Of a DNA stretch of 64,000 nucleotides, positions 53,325 through 63,526 are shown piece by piece. The notes beneath the pieces were generated by a model. It was given only the letters and a program-made list of their open reading frames with translations, was not told where the DNA came from and did no database searches. The position numbers were made by a program, and so were the translations under genes. Origin of the DNA: Sphingobacterium sp. (GTDB lineage: Bacteria; Bacteroidota; Bacteroidia; Sphingobacteriales; Sphingobacteriaceae); the NCBI GenBank assembly GCA_031277685.1, contig JAITLV010000085.1:1-64000 (forward strand). The letters run 5' to 3'. Positions within the stretch are counted from its first letter, which is position 1; every line of letters starts with the position of its first letter.

Positions 53325-54653
53325 ATGAATAAGAATACAGTTTTAGTCTGGTCATTCGTAGTGGCCTTAGGTGGATTTCTCTTCGGTTTTGATACTGCGG
53401 TTATCTCTGGTGCTGAAAAGGCGGTGCAGTCCTTCTGGTCTCTTAGTGAATTTCAGCACGGTCTTACCATGGCGATTGCACTATTTGGCACCGTCATCGG
53501 AGCGGCTATGGGTGCTTATCCATCCGATCGCCTGGGACGGAAGAATACGTTGTTTTTTGTAGCCGCATTATATTTTTTCTCTGCTATAGGTACTGCATTT
53601 GCACAAGATTGGCATTTATTTATATTGTTTCGTTTCCTCGGTGGAATAGGTGTGGGGGTTTCCTCTGTCACAGCGCCTATTTATATATCAGAAATTTCAC
53701 CTGCTAAATCGCGGGGTAAATTGGTGGGATTGTTTCAATTTAATGTTGTGCTTGGAATATTGATTGCTTACCTTTCTAATTTTTTTATCGGACAGGCGGG
53801 AGAGGAATCCTGGCGATGGATGCTCGGTGTACAGGCGGTACCGTCACTGATTTTCTTTTTGCTGATCTTCTTTATTCCGGAGAGTCCCCGTTGGTTGCTT
53901 TTGCACCGTAACAAAAAAGAAGAAGCGACAGCTATTATGCGTAAGGTTAGTGGCCCACAAGCAGAAGCGGACATTGAGCATATATTGAGCGCCCGTGAGC
54001 GTTCCCAGAAAAAGGGTGAGGGACGATTATTTTCCAAACAGAATCGTTTTCCGGTTATTCTTGCCGTATTATTTGCTGTATTTAATCAGGTTTCGGGCAT
54101 CAATGCAATTATTTACTATGCGCCAAGAGTATTTGAGATGGCAGGTCTCGGTGCTCAGAGTTCCTTGCTTTCTACTGTTGGGGTAGGTCTGGTCAATTTT
54201 ATTTTTACGCTTATCGCTATCAATTTCATTGATAAAGTCGGTCGTCGAAAGCTGATGTTTATCGGTTCCGTTGGGCTGATTGTTTCACTTTCTCTCGTTT
54301 CGCATGCATTCTTTTCAGGCAATGTTGAAGGAATTAAGGTGACTATTTATCTGATGTTGTTCATTGCATTTTTTGCTTTTTCTCAAGGCGCGGTTATATG
54401 GGTGTTTATTTCGGAGATATTTCCGAACGATGTGCGCGCAAAAGGACAGACTTTGGGCAGTTTGACCCATTGGGTAATGGCTGCGGTAATTACCTTCTGT
54501 TTTCCTGCGCTTACTGAACTCCTTGGTGGGGGGTATACTTTCTTGATCTTTGCTGGATTTATGGTACTGCAGCTTCTCTATGTATGGAAAATGATGCCAG
54601 AGACAAAAGGAAAATCGCTTGAGGATATGGACGGAGCCATGCCATTGCATTAA
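53325..54653 (+). CDS. MFS sugar porter (probable fructose transporter)
   Basis: This 442-residue inner-membrane protein has twelve hydrophobic segments and the sugar-porter signatures: GGFLFGFDTAVISGA in helix 1, DRLGRKN and DKVGRRK between helices 2-3 and 8-9, PESPRWLL in the central loop, QVSGINAIIYYAP in helix 7 and PETKGKSLEDMD at the C-terminus. It should import a monosaccharide with protons. Position between the fructan regulator and a PfkB kinase points to fructose. Confidence 0.92.
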   Translation: MNKNTVLVWSFVVALGGFLFGFDTAVISGAEKAVQSFWSLSEFQHGLTMAIALFGTVIGAAMGAYPSDRLGRKNTLFFVAALYFFSAIGTAFAQDWHLFILFRFLGGIGVGVSSVTAPIYISEISPAKSRGKLVGLFQFNVVLGILIAYLSNFFIGQAGEESWRWMLGVQAVPSLIFFLLIFFIPESPRWLLLHRNKKEEATAIMRKVSGPQAEADIEHILSARERSQKKGEGRLFSKQNRFPVILAVLFAVFNQVSGINAIIYYAPRVFEMAGLGAQSSLLSTVGVGLVNFIFTLIAINFIDKVGRRKLMFIGSVGLIVSLSLVSHAFFSGNVEGIKVTIYLMLFIAFFAFSQGAVIWVFISEIFPNDVRAKGQTLGSLTHWVMAAVITFCFPALTELLGGGYTFLIFAGFMVLQLLYVWKMMPETKGKSLEDMDGAMPLH

Positions 54654-54727
54654 GCATTAATTACATTAAAATTATTGATAAGCGTCGATAGGTGCATACC
54701 AAATGTGCCAGTGACTCATAAAATAGT

Positions 54728-55678
54728 ATGACAATGAATATTGAAACATTGAATGTTAAGGGAATTTGTTTTGGAGAGATCTTATGGGATAACCTGCCCT
54801 CCGGAAGAAAATTGGGAGGCGCGCCGCTCAACGTAGCCTATCATTTGAATAAACTGGGTATCTATACAGAGATGCTTACCCGTGTTGGGATTGATTCCAA
54901 TGGTTATGATATTATGGCCTTATGCAAGGAACTTGCTGTTCCGACTACATTATTTCAACAGGACAGCGATCAACCTACATCTACCGTGGAGGTGTATATA
55001 GACGAAAAGAAAGATGTACGCTATGAGATCATTTACCCCGTTGCCTGGGATTTTATTGCGTTGGGAGAAAAAGAGCTCGAATCTGTTCAGAAGGCTGACT
55101 TTTTTGTATTTGGCAGCCTATCTACAAGAAACGATATCAGTTATCAGACCTTAAAAGCACTCTTGAAAGTGGCCAAATACAAGGTGCTGGATGTTAACCT
55201 CCGTGCACCATTTTATTCCAAAGAACGAATCTTTGAATTATTAGGTTATGCCGATCTGGTTAAAATGAACGAAGAAGAGCTCGGCTTTGTTGCCGAATGG
55301 CTTGAGCTAGATAGCATATGCAGTGACCAAGAGAAGGTGGGTACGATTATGGAACACTTTGCTATCAGGGAGCTCATTGTAACTTACGGTGCCGATGGAG
55401 CGGTCTATCATTCCCTTGCCGGGCAATTTAGTTATCATTACCCGGCTCTTAAAGTGGAGGTGATGGATACTATCGGTAGCGGGGATTCTTTTTTAGCCGC
55501 ATTTTTATTCCTAAGATGCCAAACGGATAAGGATATCAGGGCAGAGGAAATATTGGAGTTTGCAGCCACATTGAGTGGATTTGTTACCCAAAGTAGTGGT
55601 GCCTGCCCGAATTATGATACTATCGCGATAAACAGGTTTGAATGGCTGAACCTGCTGCAAAAATTTAATCTTAAGTAA
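54728..55678 (+). CDS. PfkB-family carbohydrate kinase (probable fructokinase)
   Basis: This 316-residue cytosolic kinase starts with the PfkB glycine-rich pattern CFGEILWDNLPSGRKLGGAP and N-V-A-Y-H-L, and has the C-terminal active-site motif DTIGSGDSFLAAF with the catalytic Asp. It should phosphorylate fructose brought in by the porter upstream (74 bp). The next gene, SusC, begins 47 bp downstream. Confidence 0.92.
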   Translation: MTMNIETLNVKGICFGEILWDNLPSGRKLGGAPLNVAYHLNKLGIYTEMLTRVGIDSNGYDIMALCKELAVPTTLFQQDSDQPTSTVEVYIDEKKDVRYEIIYPVAWDFIALGEKELESVQKADFFVFGSLSTRNDISYQTLKALLKVAKYKVLDVNLRAPFYSKERIFELLGYADLVKMNEEELGFVAEWLELDSICSDQEKVGTIMEHFAIRELIVTYGADGAVYHSLAGQFSYHYPALKVEVMDTIGSGDSFLAAFLFLRCQTDKDIRAEEILEFAATLSGFVTQSSGACPNYDTIAINRFEWLNLLQKFNLK

Positions 55679-55725
55679 GGGAATCAAGAAAATATTATAC
55701 CATTTATTAAACTAACCAATTTATT

Positions 55726-58700
55726 ATGTTTACAAAAGAGAAAGTTATACTGTTGTCCTCTTCGGTACTCTTTTCTGTTGCCAGTTTTGCGCAACAAATA
55801 GAGGTGCGCGGAAGAATCTCTGACAGTGGGACATCTGCACCGATAGTTGGGGCATCACTATTGGTCAAGGGAACCACACAGGCAACCAAGACCAATGGAA
55901 AAGGGGAGTTTACGCTCCAGACATCCAGTACTAATCCAGCCCTGGAGATAACTTATGTGGGTTATGAGACACAAACTGTGGTTGTCGGCGGACAAAAGTT
56001 TCTTGACATTCGTTTGGTCAGCGCGGAGAAGGGGCTCGATGAAGTTGTAGTGACCGGTTATCAGACGGAGCGAAAGAAAGATTTGACAGGTGCTGTTAGT
56101 GTTGTCAATGTTTCAGAAATGATGAAAGCCCCTGAGAACAACCCCATGAAGGCTCTCCAAGGCAGGGTGTCGGGTATGACAGTAACTGCCGACGGTAATC
56201 CCAGCGGAGGTGCTACGGTCCGTATGCGGGGAATCAGTTCACTTAATAGCAATCAGGATCCGTTGTATGTGATTGATGGTGTACCTACTCAGGGCGGGAT
56301 GCACGAGCTCAATTCCAATGATATCGAGAGTATTCAGGTACTGAAAGATGCCTCATCGGCGAGTATCTATGGGTCACGTGCCGCCAATGGTGTGATTGTG
56401 ATCACAACAAAAAGAGGTAAAATCGGGGCGCCTAAATTGACAGTGGATGCTTTTGCAACAAGTAGCCATTTTAACAATCGTATGAAAGTACTCAACGCGC
56501 GCCAATATGGTGAGGCGTTGTGGCGGGCGACGATAGACAGTGGCGGTAAACCGAACGAAAATAATATCGGCTATCAATTTGACTATAATAATGATGCGAA
56601 TGGATATCCACAGCTCAATAATGTCTTTGTCTCCCAATACCTGGATAAAGAACATACAATGGCTTCTTCTGATACAGATTGGTTCAATGAAATTTCGAAA
56701 CCTGGACTGCTTCAATCCTATAATGCAACCTTAAGTTCTGCTACGGAGAAATCAAGCTCGTTTTTCTCAATGGGCTACCTGCGCAATAATGGAACGCTCG
56801 AACAAACCAACTTTCAACGGATTTCGGCCCGCATGAACGCGGATTATAAACTGTTTGACGGTAAGTTAATAGTTGGGGAGAATTTTACGGTGAATAATAC
56901 CGGTGAAGTGCAGGCGCCGGGCGACGTGCTCGACCTGTCATTGAAAGCACTACCGATCATACCAGTGCATACCGTTGATGGAATTGGATGGGGAGGACCG
57001 TCTTTGGGGATGAACGATCGCCATAATCCCGTACGTCTGCTTAATGATAACCGGAATAACAAATATAATTTCTGGCGCTTATTTGGAAATGCTTATGCTG
57101 ACCTACAGGTCATAAAAGATCTACATATCCGAACAAGCTTCGGAATTGATTATGGAAATTTCTATAAGCGTAATATGGAACTGTCCTACCGGTCGGGCTT
57201 TATGAACAGTAATAGAAGCGGTGTCAATATGGAACAGTCACATGGTATGAAGTGGACCTGGTCCAATGTGGCGACCTACCGTAAGGTGATGGATAAACAT
57301 ACACTGGATGTGCTTGCTGGTATTGAACTGAACCGTCAGAACGATATCAAGTTTAATGCCTATACCGCTGGCAACGGAGCCTTTGCTATCGAAACCCCTG
57401 AATATATGTGGCCTGGTGTGAGTACAGGGGTCGCTGCAGTCGGTGGGACTTCAACAGGTTTCTCTTTACTTTCATATTTTGGGAAAGCCAATTATTCCTA
57501 TGATGACCGTTATCTAGCTTCATTTACTGTAAGACATGACGGTTCTTCACGTTTCGGTAAAAATAATCGTTTTGCGACATTTCCCGCGGTAACTGCGGGA
57601 TGGCGGATTTCTTCGGAAAGTTTTATGGCAGGTGCCAAGGATTATATTTCAGATCTGAAGCTTCGTGTGGGCTGGGGACAGACCGGAAATCAGGGGATTG
57701 GTGATCTGGCTACCTATGCGCTATTTGTTCCTGAATATGGTGTCGGTGATCCAACATGGAATATTGTTGACGGAACAGCTTATGATCTTTCCGGTACAGG
57801 CAGTGGGACATTGCAATCGGGTTATCGCAAAATCCAAACGGAGAATAATGACCTGAAATGGGAGACGACTACACAAACCAATGTTGGTTTGGATTTCTCC
57901 TTATTTAACCAAAACCTTTATGGTTCGTTAGATTGGTATGTCAAAGCAACCAAAGATATGTTGATCAATCCAGCTTATATCGGGGTTGTTGGTGAAGGTG
58001 GCTATCGCTGGGCAAACGGAGCCTCCATGGAAAATAAAGGCCTGGATCTTTCCGCCGGTTACCGCAATAAGACCTCTTTCGGGCTGGATTATGATGTGAC
58101 AGCGGTATTTTCAACCTATAAAAACAAGGTTACCCATTTGCCTCAGGCTGTTGAGAATTCTTACGGTGGCCGTCAGGGAGATAATATTATCGGCCGCCCA
58201 TTGGGATCTTTCTATGGCTATGTGACGGATGGAATCTTTCAGAACCAAAAAGAGGTGGATGCTCACGTCAAACAGGATGGGAAGGGTATCGGTCGTTTGC
58301 GTTATGTCAATGTGTATGATGCAGATAAGCAGATTACTGATATGGACCGTACCTGGATCGGAAATCCACATCCGGATTTTTCGTACAGCTTAAATATAGC
58401 GTTGAAATATAAAGGATTTGACCTCTCTGTGTATTTTCAAGGGGTACAAGGGATCGATGTGGAAAACTGGCTGAAAAAACAAACGGATTTCTGGAGCGTG
58501 GATGATGTAAATTCCAATAAAGGCCTACGTCTCCTCAATGCATGGACGCCACAGAATCCAAATTCAACCATTCCAGCATTACAGACAACAAACAATAATG
58601 ATGAGGGCAGGTTATCAAATTACTTTATTGAAAATGGCTCGTATATGAAATTACGAAACCTATCACTCGGTTATACCTTACCTACAGCAACCGCTTCTCA

Positions 58701-58851
58701 TTTGCGTATGAGCCGCTTACGTGTTTATGTCACTGGACAGAACCTATTTACTGTTAAGTCAAAGAACTTTACAGGCGTGGATCCGGAAAACGTTGGTTGG
58801 GGATATCCGATTCCAACGACATGGACAGCCGGTGTGAATATTGGATTTTAA
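55726..58851 (+). CDS. SusC/RagA-family TonB-dependent transporter without STN domain (fructan locus)
   Basis: This 1041-residue protein goes straight from its signal peptide (ASFAQQ, about 24) into the CarboxypepD_reg-like domain (about 26-105) and has no STN domain. Plug landmarks are DEVVVTGYQTERKKDLTGAV, LYVIDGVPTQGGMHEL, NDIESIQVLKDASSASIYG and AANGVIVITTKRG; the barrel ends in GVNIGF. It should import fructo-oligosaccharides produced on the surface. The lack of STN agrees with regulation by the hybrid sensor rather than by a sigma/FecR pair. Confidence 0.95.
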   Translation: MFTKEKVILLSSSVLFSVASFAQQIEVRGRISDSGTSAPIVGASLLVKGTTQATKTNGKGEFTLQTSSTNPALEITYVGYETQTVVVGGQKFLDIRLVSAEKGLDEVVVTGYQTERKKDLTGAVSVVNVSEMMKAPENNPMKALQGRVSGMTVTADGNPSGGATVRMRGISSLNSNQDPLYVIDGVPTQGGMHELNSNDIESIQVLKDASSASIYGSRAANGVIVITTKRGKIGAPKLTVDAFATSSHFNNRMKVLNARQYGEALWRATIDSGGKPNENNIGYQFDYNNDANGYPQLNNVFVSQYLDKEHTMASSDTDWFNEISKPGLLQSYNATLSSATEKSSSFFSMGYLRNNGTLEQTNFQRISARMNADYKLFDGKLIVGENFTVNNTGEVQAPGDVLDLSLKALPIIPVHTVDGIGWGGPSLGMNDRHNPVRLLNDNRNNKYNFWRLFGNAYADLQVIKDLHIRTSFGIDYGNFYKRNMELSYRSGFMNSNRSGVNMEQSHGMKWTWSNVATYRKVMDKHTLDVLAGIELNRQNDIKFNAYTAGNGAFAIETPEYMWPGVSTGVAAVGGTSTGFSLLSYFGKANYSYDDRYLASFTVRHDGSSRFGKNNRFATFPAVTAGWRISSESFMAGAKDYISDLKLRVGWGQTGNQGIGDLATYALFVPEYGVGDPTWNIVDGTAYDLSGTGSGTLQSGYRKIQTENNDLKWETTTQTNVGLDFSLFNQNLYGSLDWYVKATKDMLINPAYIGVVGEGGYRWANGASMENKGLDLSAGYRNKTSFGLDYDVTAVFSTYKNKVTHLPQAVENSYGGRQGDNIIGRPLGSFYGYVTDGIFQNQKEVDAHVKQDGKGIGRLRYVNVYDADKQITDMDRTWIGNPHPDFSYSLNIALKYKGFDLSVYFQGVQGIDVENWLKKQTDFWSVDDVNSNKGLRLLNAWTPQNPNSTIPALQTTNNNDEGRLSNYFIENGSYMKLRNLSLGYTLPTATASHLRMSRLRVYVTGQNLFTVKSKNFTGVDPENVGWGYPIPTTWTAGVNIGF

Positions 58852-58922
58852 TAGTTGAGAAATAGATAAGAACAAATAACCGGTATGTGGACGATTTGAT
58901 CCGCATTTAAATTATAAAACTA

Positions 58923-60605
58923 ATGAAACAAATAACCAATAAAATAGCTATACTTTTAGTCGGAGCCGGACTATTGTCCGGATGTAGCAAGTTTTTGGAC
59001 CAAACGCCAAATGGTGTCTTAAGTTCTGACCAAGTGAAAGAGCCTGAACGATTGCTGACGGCAACTTATGCGGCTTTAGGCAATGACCATTATGATGTGC
59101 CTTTTAGTTTATGGCCATATGGTACGGTGCGATCCGATGATGCTTACAAGGGAGGTTCTGGACCACAGGACATACAGACTTTCCATTCTTTGGAAATTTC
59201 AAGCGATATAAGAACCAATTTTCCAGAGCTAGATAAGTTATGGTTCCAGCTTTATGTAGCGATTTCCCGTGCCAATACCACAATTAAAACCATTCATGAA
59301 ATCGGGGATTTTGCTGGCAAAGAGGGAAAGCTTGCTGAAGCACGTTTCTTACGCGGCCACTTTTACTTTATGCTCAAGGTCCTTTTTAAATATGTTCCCT
59401 ATATTGATGAGAATGTGGCCGTTGATGGATATGAAACGGTTTCTAATAGGGAATTGAGCAACGATGCTCTATGGCAAAAAATTGTGGATGACTTTCAATA
59501 CGCTGTGGATCATTTACCAGCCGTACAGTCGGAAGTCGGCCGGGCAAACAAAATCGCAGCTGCGGCTTATCTGGCAAAAACCTATCTTTACAAAGCTTAC
59601 CGTCAGGATAATGCCGAAAAAAATCTGGTAACCGGCATCAATGTGCAGGATCTTGAAAAGGTATTGCTAAATACGGAAATTGTCCTTTCGTCCAATCATG
59701 CCCTGGAAGCAGATTTTGCGTTTAATTTCCTTCCCGGACAATATGAAAATGGTAAGGAGGCGTTGTTTTCGATCCAATTTTCAAAAGATGACGGCACAAA
59801 ATTCGGACGTGTGAATTTTTCCGATGTATTATCCGTACCAATGGGGCTTGGCTGCTGTGACTTTAATAAACCTAGCCAAAATTTGGTAAACGCATTCCGT
59901 ACCACAGGAAAGGGAATACCATTGGATAACTTTAATACCCTGAATACGTTCACGGCTTCGGAGAAATACGACCCAAGATTGTTCCACACCGTCGCTATCC
60001 CGGGGCTGCCTTATAAATATAGTGCAAAGCGCACCTATCAGGAAGACTGGAATCGAAATCCTGCTGACTATTCCGTATATGCTTCGTTAAAGGAAAATGT
60101 AGATCCGGATTGTGATTGTTTTGTACCGATGGTACCTTTCTATGCCAATACAAAAAACCGCATCGTGCTTCGTTTTGCGGATGTAATGCTCATACGTGCC
60201 GAAGCATTGATCGAACTGCATAGGTCGCAAGAAGCCTTGCCTTTGATTAATCAAATCCGTACCCGTGCAAAAAATAGCATGACCTTGACTGGTTATGCTA
60301 GTGATAAAGCGTTGGTAGAAACCTATAAAAATGGTGATAATATTAATTGGAACGAGGAAAACGCGCGTAAGGCCTTACGATGGGAGCGCCGTCTGGAAAT
60401 GGCGATGGAGAATGGTCGGTTCTTTGACCTTGTGCGTTGGGGGATTGCGGAGCAGGCGATGAATGCTTACTATGACTCAGAAAAATCAAGGCGTTCTTAT
60501 TATTCGGTTGCACATTTTACGGCGGACAAAAACGAATATCTGCCGATTCCCGAGTCACAGATCAGATTAAGTAAATATTTGTACAAGCAAAATCCAGGTT
60601 ACTAA
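58923..60605 (+). CDS. SusD/RagB-family nutrient-binding lipoprotein (fructan locus)
   Basis: This 560-residue lipoprotein (LLSGC, Cys about 21) has the SusD start SKFLDQTPNGVLSSDQV, the FLRGHFYFMLKVLFKYVPYI helices and the C-terminal RWERRLEMAMENGRFFDLVRW motif. It follows SusC after 71 bp and should form its lid and bind fructan chains. Confidence 0.95.
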   Translation: MKQITNKIAILLVGAGLLSGCSKFLDQTPNGVLSSDQVKEPERLLTATYAALGNDHYDVPFSLWPYGTVRSDDAYKGGSGPQDIQTFHSLEISSDIRTNFPELDKLWFQLYVAISRANTTIKTIHEIGDFAGKEGKLAEARFLRGHFYFMLKVLFKYVPYIDENVAVDGYETVSNRELSNDALWQKIVDDFQYAVDHLPAVQSEVGRANKIAAAAYLAKTYLYKAYRQDNAEKNLVTGINVQDLEKVLLNTEIVLSSNHALEADFAFNFLPGQYENGKEALFSIQFSKDDGTKFGRVNFSDVLSVPMGLGCCDFNKPSQNLVNAFRTTGKGIPLDNFNTLNTFTASEKYDPRLFHTVAIPGLPYKYSAKRTYQEDWNRNPADYSVYASLKENVDPDCDCFVPMVPFYANTKNRIVLRFADVMLIRAEALIELHRSQEALPLINQIRTRAKNSMTLTGYASDKALVETYKNGDNINWNEENARKALRWERRLEMAMENGRFFDLVRWGIAEQAMNAYYDSEKSRRSYYSVAHFTADKNEYLPIPESQIRLSKYLYKQNPGY

Positions 60606-60704
60606 CATACAGCTAATACGGCCGGATATGGTATGCGCATAATATGCATTAAAAGCATTTTAAGGCGTGATACATGGTTATGAGGATCTAAAAATAAAAA
60701 TAGT

Positions 60705-61817
60705 ATGAAGACTTTAAAATATAATATAGGATTTGGTCTTGCCTTCCTCTTTTTTGGGCTAATACTAGCCTGTAAGAAAGATGTTGGAAGTTCACTTGAT
60801 CTGAATTCGGATGTGGATATTCTTTCTTTCAAGGTTGGTAATACAGCCGGAACGGTGGACAAAGAAAAAGGTTCGATCCTCGTGATGGTTCCCGAGGGTA
60901 TCAATCTCTCTGCTGTGAAACCTAATATCGAGCTGCCAAATGGAGCAAAAGTGCAGCCTGCGGCAGATGTACCTCAAAACTTTATGTTTTCAGGTACGAC
61001 ACCCATTACCTACAAGGTGTTCAATGGTAATTTATACAGTACTTATCAGGTGACGGTTAAGGAAATTAAAGCTGAAATTACGGCATTTCGTATAGGAGAT
61101 AGATCGGGGATTATAGATCAGGGCACTAAGGCCATCAAGATCTATTTGCCTATCGGAACGGATTTGAAAAGCTTGACACCTTCCGTGGAGTTTACTTCCG
61201 GTGCAAGTATCACACCAGGACAGGGTGGAGTTATTAATTTTAGTTCACCTGTAAAGTATATGCTCAGCTATATGGGGCAAACTTTCCAATATACTGTGAC
61301 CGCAATATTGGGTGAACAGCCTAAGCAAATAATACAGATCTATAATGGTGAAACTGTTGTCCCGCACTTCGATGGATTGGGGGTGCCAAATGTTGATTCG
61401 CCATTCCCGAACCCGAAAATGAATGGTATCAATAATACACCTTTCTGTGCTTCCTTTATTCGCGATAGGGATAAGGGCGAGGGTTGGCATGGTGGCGCAC
61501 TCTGGAATGCCAATAAGGTGAATATCAATCCGGCGGATTACACCCGTTTTTCGATGATGATATTGAAGGATGTTGAGGGGGATGTTCAATTGGAGATCCA
61601 ATCGGATGGTGAGCAGAACAAAGACTGGCTTCGTGCAAGCTATGTGAAGGAACATGTCGGGGAATGGCAGGAACTGATCTTTCAGATTCCAGCGGGTCGG
61701 AAGGCGGTGATCAATAATATCCTTGTAATGCCACACGAGCATGGTAAAGATCAACCAGTAGTCTTTGAGACGCAACGTATGTATTGGGATGAGTTAAAGG
61801 CATTGCCAAAACAATAA
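60705..61817 (+). CDS. Probable surface glycan-binding lipoprotein (DUF5018-like domains)
   Basis: This 370-residue lipoprotein (ILACKK, Cys about 23) has two related beta domains (about 30-115 and 118-205). Each follows the pattern of an F-x-V/I-G-x-x-x-G-x-I-D start and an I-x-V-x-V-P-x-G segment, as in DUF5018-type repeats (SFKVGNTAGTVDKE, AFRIGDRSGIIDQG). A C-terminal jelly-roll-like domain (about 210-370) carries YTRFSMMILKDVEGDVQLEIQ. It sits in the SusE/SGBP position between SusD and a GH32 lipoprotein, so binding fructan at the surface is likely. No catalytic motif was found. Confidence 0.8.
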   Translation: MKTLKYNIGFGLAFLFFGLILACKKDVGSSLDLNSDVDILSFKVGNTAGTVDKEKGSILVMVPEGINLSAVKPNIELPNGAKVQPAADVPQNFMFSGTTPITYKVFNGNLYSTYQVTVKEIKAEITAFRIGDRSGIIDQGTKAIKIYLPIGTDLKSLTPSVEFTSGASITPGQGGVINFSSPVKYMLSYMGQTFQYTVTAILGEQPKQIIQIYNGETVVPHFDGLGVPNVDSPFPNPKMNGINNTPFCASFIRDRDKGEGWHGGALWNANKVNINPADYTRFSMMILKDVEGDVQLEIQSDGEQNKDWLRASYVKEHVGEWQELIFQIPAGRKAVINNILVMPHEHGKDQPVVFETQRMYWDELKALPKQ

Positions 61818-61893
61818 TCCAAAACCTGTACAGTGCAACCATGCGTTGTATAGGTGTTTATGAATGTAATTGGAATTTTTTAATATATCGTGT

Positions 61894-63501
61894 ATGAAAA
61901 CCAAGAAATATTTGCTTCTGGCCTCATTTTTTATGAATGCACTGACAGGTTGCAAGAGCGAGGATAAACCCGTTATTCCGGAAATGCCCGATGAAAAAGG
62001 AAAAGTGGATGTATCAACGAACTGTCTGCCGGGACAGGAGACGGGGCTGTATCAAACATACTACAGGCCCCAGCAGGGTTTCGTAGGGGATCCAATGCCT
62101 TATTATAACACTAATGACAAAAAATTTTATTTGTTCTATCTCTATGAAAATGCAAATCGGCACCCGATTTATCTAACCCGGACGAGTGATTATGGACTGT
62201 TTGAAGGCTTTACGGAGGTATTGCCGACAGGTGCTATCGGAAGTCAGGATGAATGGATTGGCACGGGTAGTTTTCTAAAAAAAGGCAGTACACATTATTG
62301 TTTTTATACGGGACATAACAGCAATCTGAATCCTGTGGAGAAGGTTATGCTTGCAACCTCCAACGATCTGTTGAATTGGACAAAACAACCCGCAGCAACG
62401 GTTCAGGCTCCAGAAGGGTACGACAGGAATAATTTTCGTGATCCACATGTATACTGGGATGAGGTACGGAATACCTATGTGATGCTGGTGACGACACGGA
62501 AGGATGGCAAGGGTACGTTGGCGCGATATACGTCTTCTGACTTGACAAGTTGGGCCATGATAGATCCTTTAGTTGCTACGACAGGAAATACTTTGGGAAA
62601 AAATGAGATTGAAACAGATGCTGAGCTGCTTGAATGTCCGGATATATTTAAAATGGGAAACAAGTGGTACCTGACATTTTCGAGAATCAACCGTGACGAG
62701 CATCGTAAGACTTTTTACCGTGTGGCGGATTCACCGGAAGGTCCTTGGAAAATAAGCCGTGACGCCAGTGGACATCACGAGACTTTTGATGGCCTCTATT
62801 TATATGCGGGTAAAACAATAAGCGATGGAACATCGCGTTACATCTCCGGCTGGAGTTCCTCCGGACAGACCGTCAACAACAATAAAGAATTACCCTGGGC
62901 TGGAAATTTAATTACACATAAATTGGTTAGACAGGCTAACGGAAGGTTATACCCCGTTATTCCTGAGGCGGTGGATCGGAAATTCAATAAAGAAGTGGAA
63001 TTTGCGATGATCAAATCACAGGGGGATGTTTCGGGTGATAAGGGAAGTTATCGTATTGCCGCGCAATCGTCGACCAGAAGTTATGCCTTATTCAATAGAA
63101 ATACGGACGCTATTAAATTATCAATGACTATTGACGCTACGCAATCCGATCAATTTGGATTTTCCTTTGGTGCCTGCGAAAGTCCTGATGAAGCATACAG
63201 TGTTTTGTTTGACCTCACTGCTGCTAACCGTTGGAATATGCCTTCACTTTTTATGTACAAAGAGGCGAGGAACGACAGCAGTACAGGGCGGTCGGAACTT
63301 AATTTTACGCCGCTTATCGTACCTTCAAGTAAGGTTTTTAAACTGAAAATCATTATTGAAAAATCCATATGCGTGGTATATGTAAATGATCAGGTTGCAT
63401 TTACGAACCGGATTCTCAAAATGGATCAGAATCCGTGGACTTTGTTTGCCGATAAAGGAAGCGTGAAGATCAGTGGGATGAAAATTGAACAATCGCAATA
63501 A
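61894..63501 (+). CDS. GH32-clan fructanase-like lipoprotein (probable surface endo-acting levanase/inulinase)
   Basis: The ATG at 61894 gives 535 residues with lipobox ALTGC (Cys about 19). The five-bladed GH32 propeller keeps three acidic motifs: GDPMPYYN (nucleophile Asp, in place of the usual W-M-N-D-P-N-G), FRDPHVYWD (the RDP transition-state Asp) and ELLECPDIF (acid/base Glu). A C-terminal beta-sandwich follows (about 385-535). As a lipoprotein next to SusD and the binding protein it probably cuts fructan on the cell surface. The lost N-terminal consensus means substrate preference cannot be read by eye. Confidence 0.87.
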   Translation: MKTKKYLLLASFFMNALTGCKSEDKPVIPEMPDEKGKVDVSTNCLPGQETGLYQTYYRPQQGFVGDPMPYYNTNDKKFYLFYLYENANRHPIYLTRTSDYGLFEGFTEVLPTGAIGSQDEWIGTGSFLKKGSTHYCFYTGHNSNLNPVEKVMLATSNDLLNWTKQPAATVQAPEGYDRNNFRDPHVYWDEVRNTYVMLVTTRKDGKGTLARYTSSDLTSWAMIDPLVATTGNTLGKNEIETDAELLECPDIFKMGNKWYLTFSRINRDEHRKTFYRVADSPEGPWKISRDASGHHETFDGLYLYAGKTISDGTSRYISGWSSSGQTVNNNKELPWAGNLITHKLVRQANGRLYPVIPEAVDRKFNKEVEFAMIKSQGDVSGDKGSYRIAAQSSTRSYALFNRNTDAIKLSMTIDATQSDQFGFSFGACESPDEAYSVLFDLTAANRWNMPSLFMYKEARNDSSTGRSELNFTPLIVPSSKVFKLKIIIEKSICVVYVNDQVAFTNRILKMDQNPWTLFADKGSVKISGMKIEQSQ

Positions 63502-63526
63502 AGAAGTATAATACAAATTTAAATCT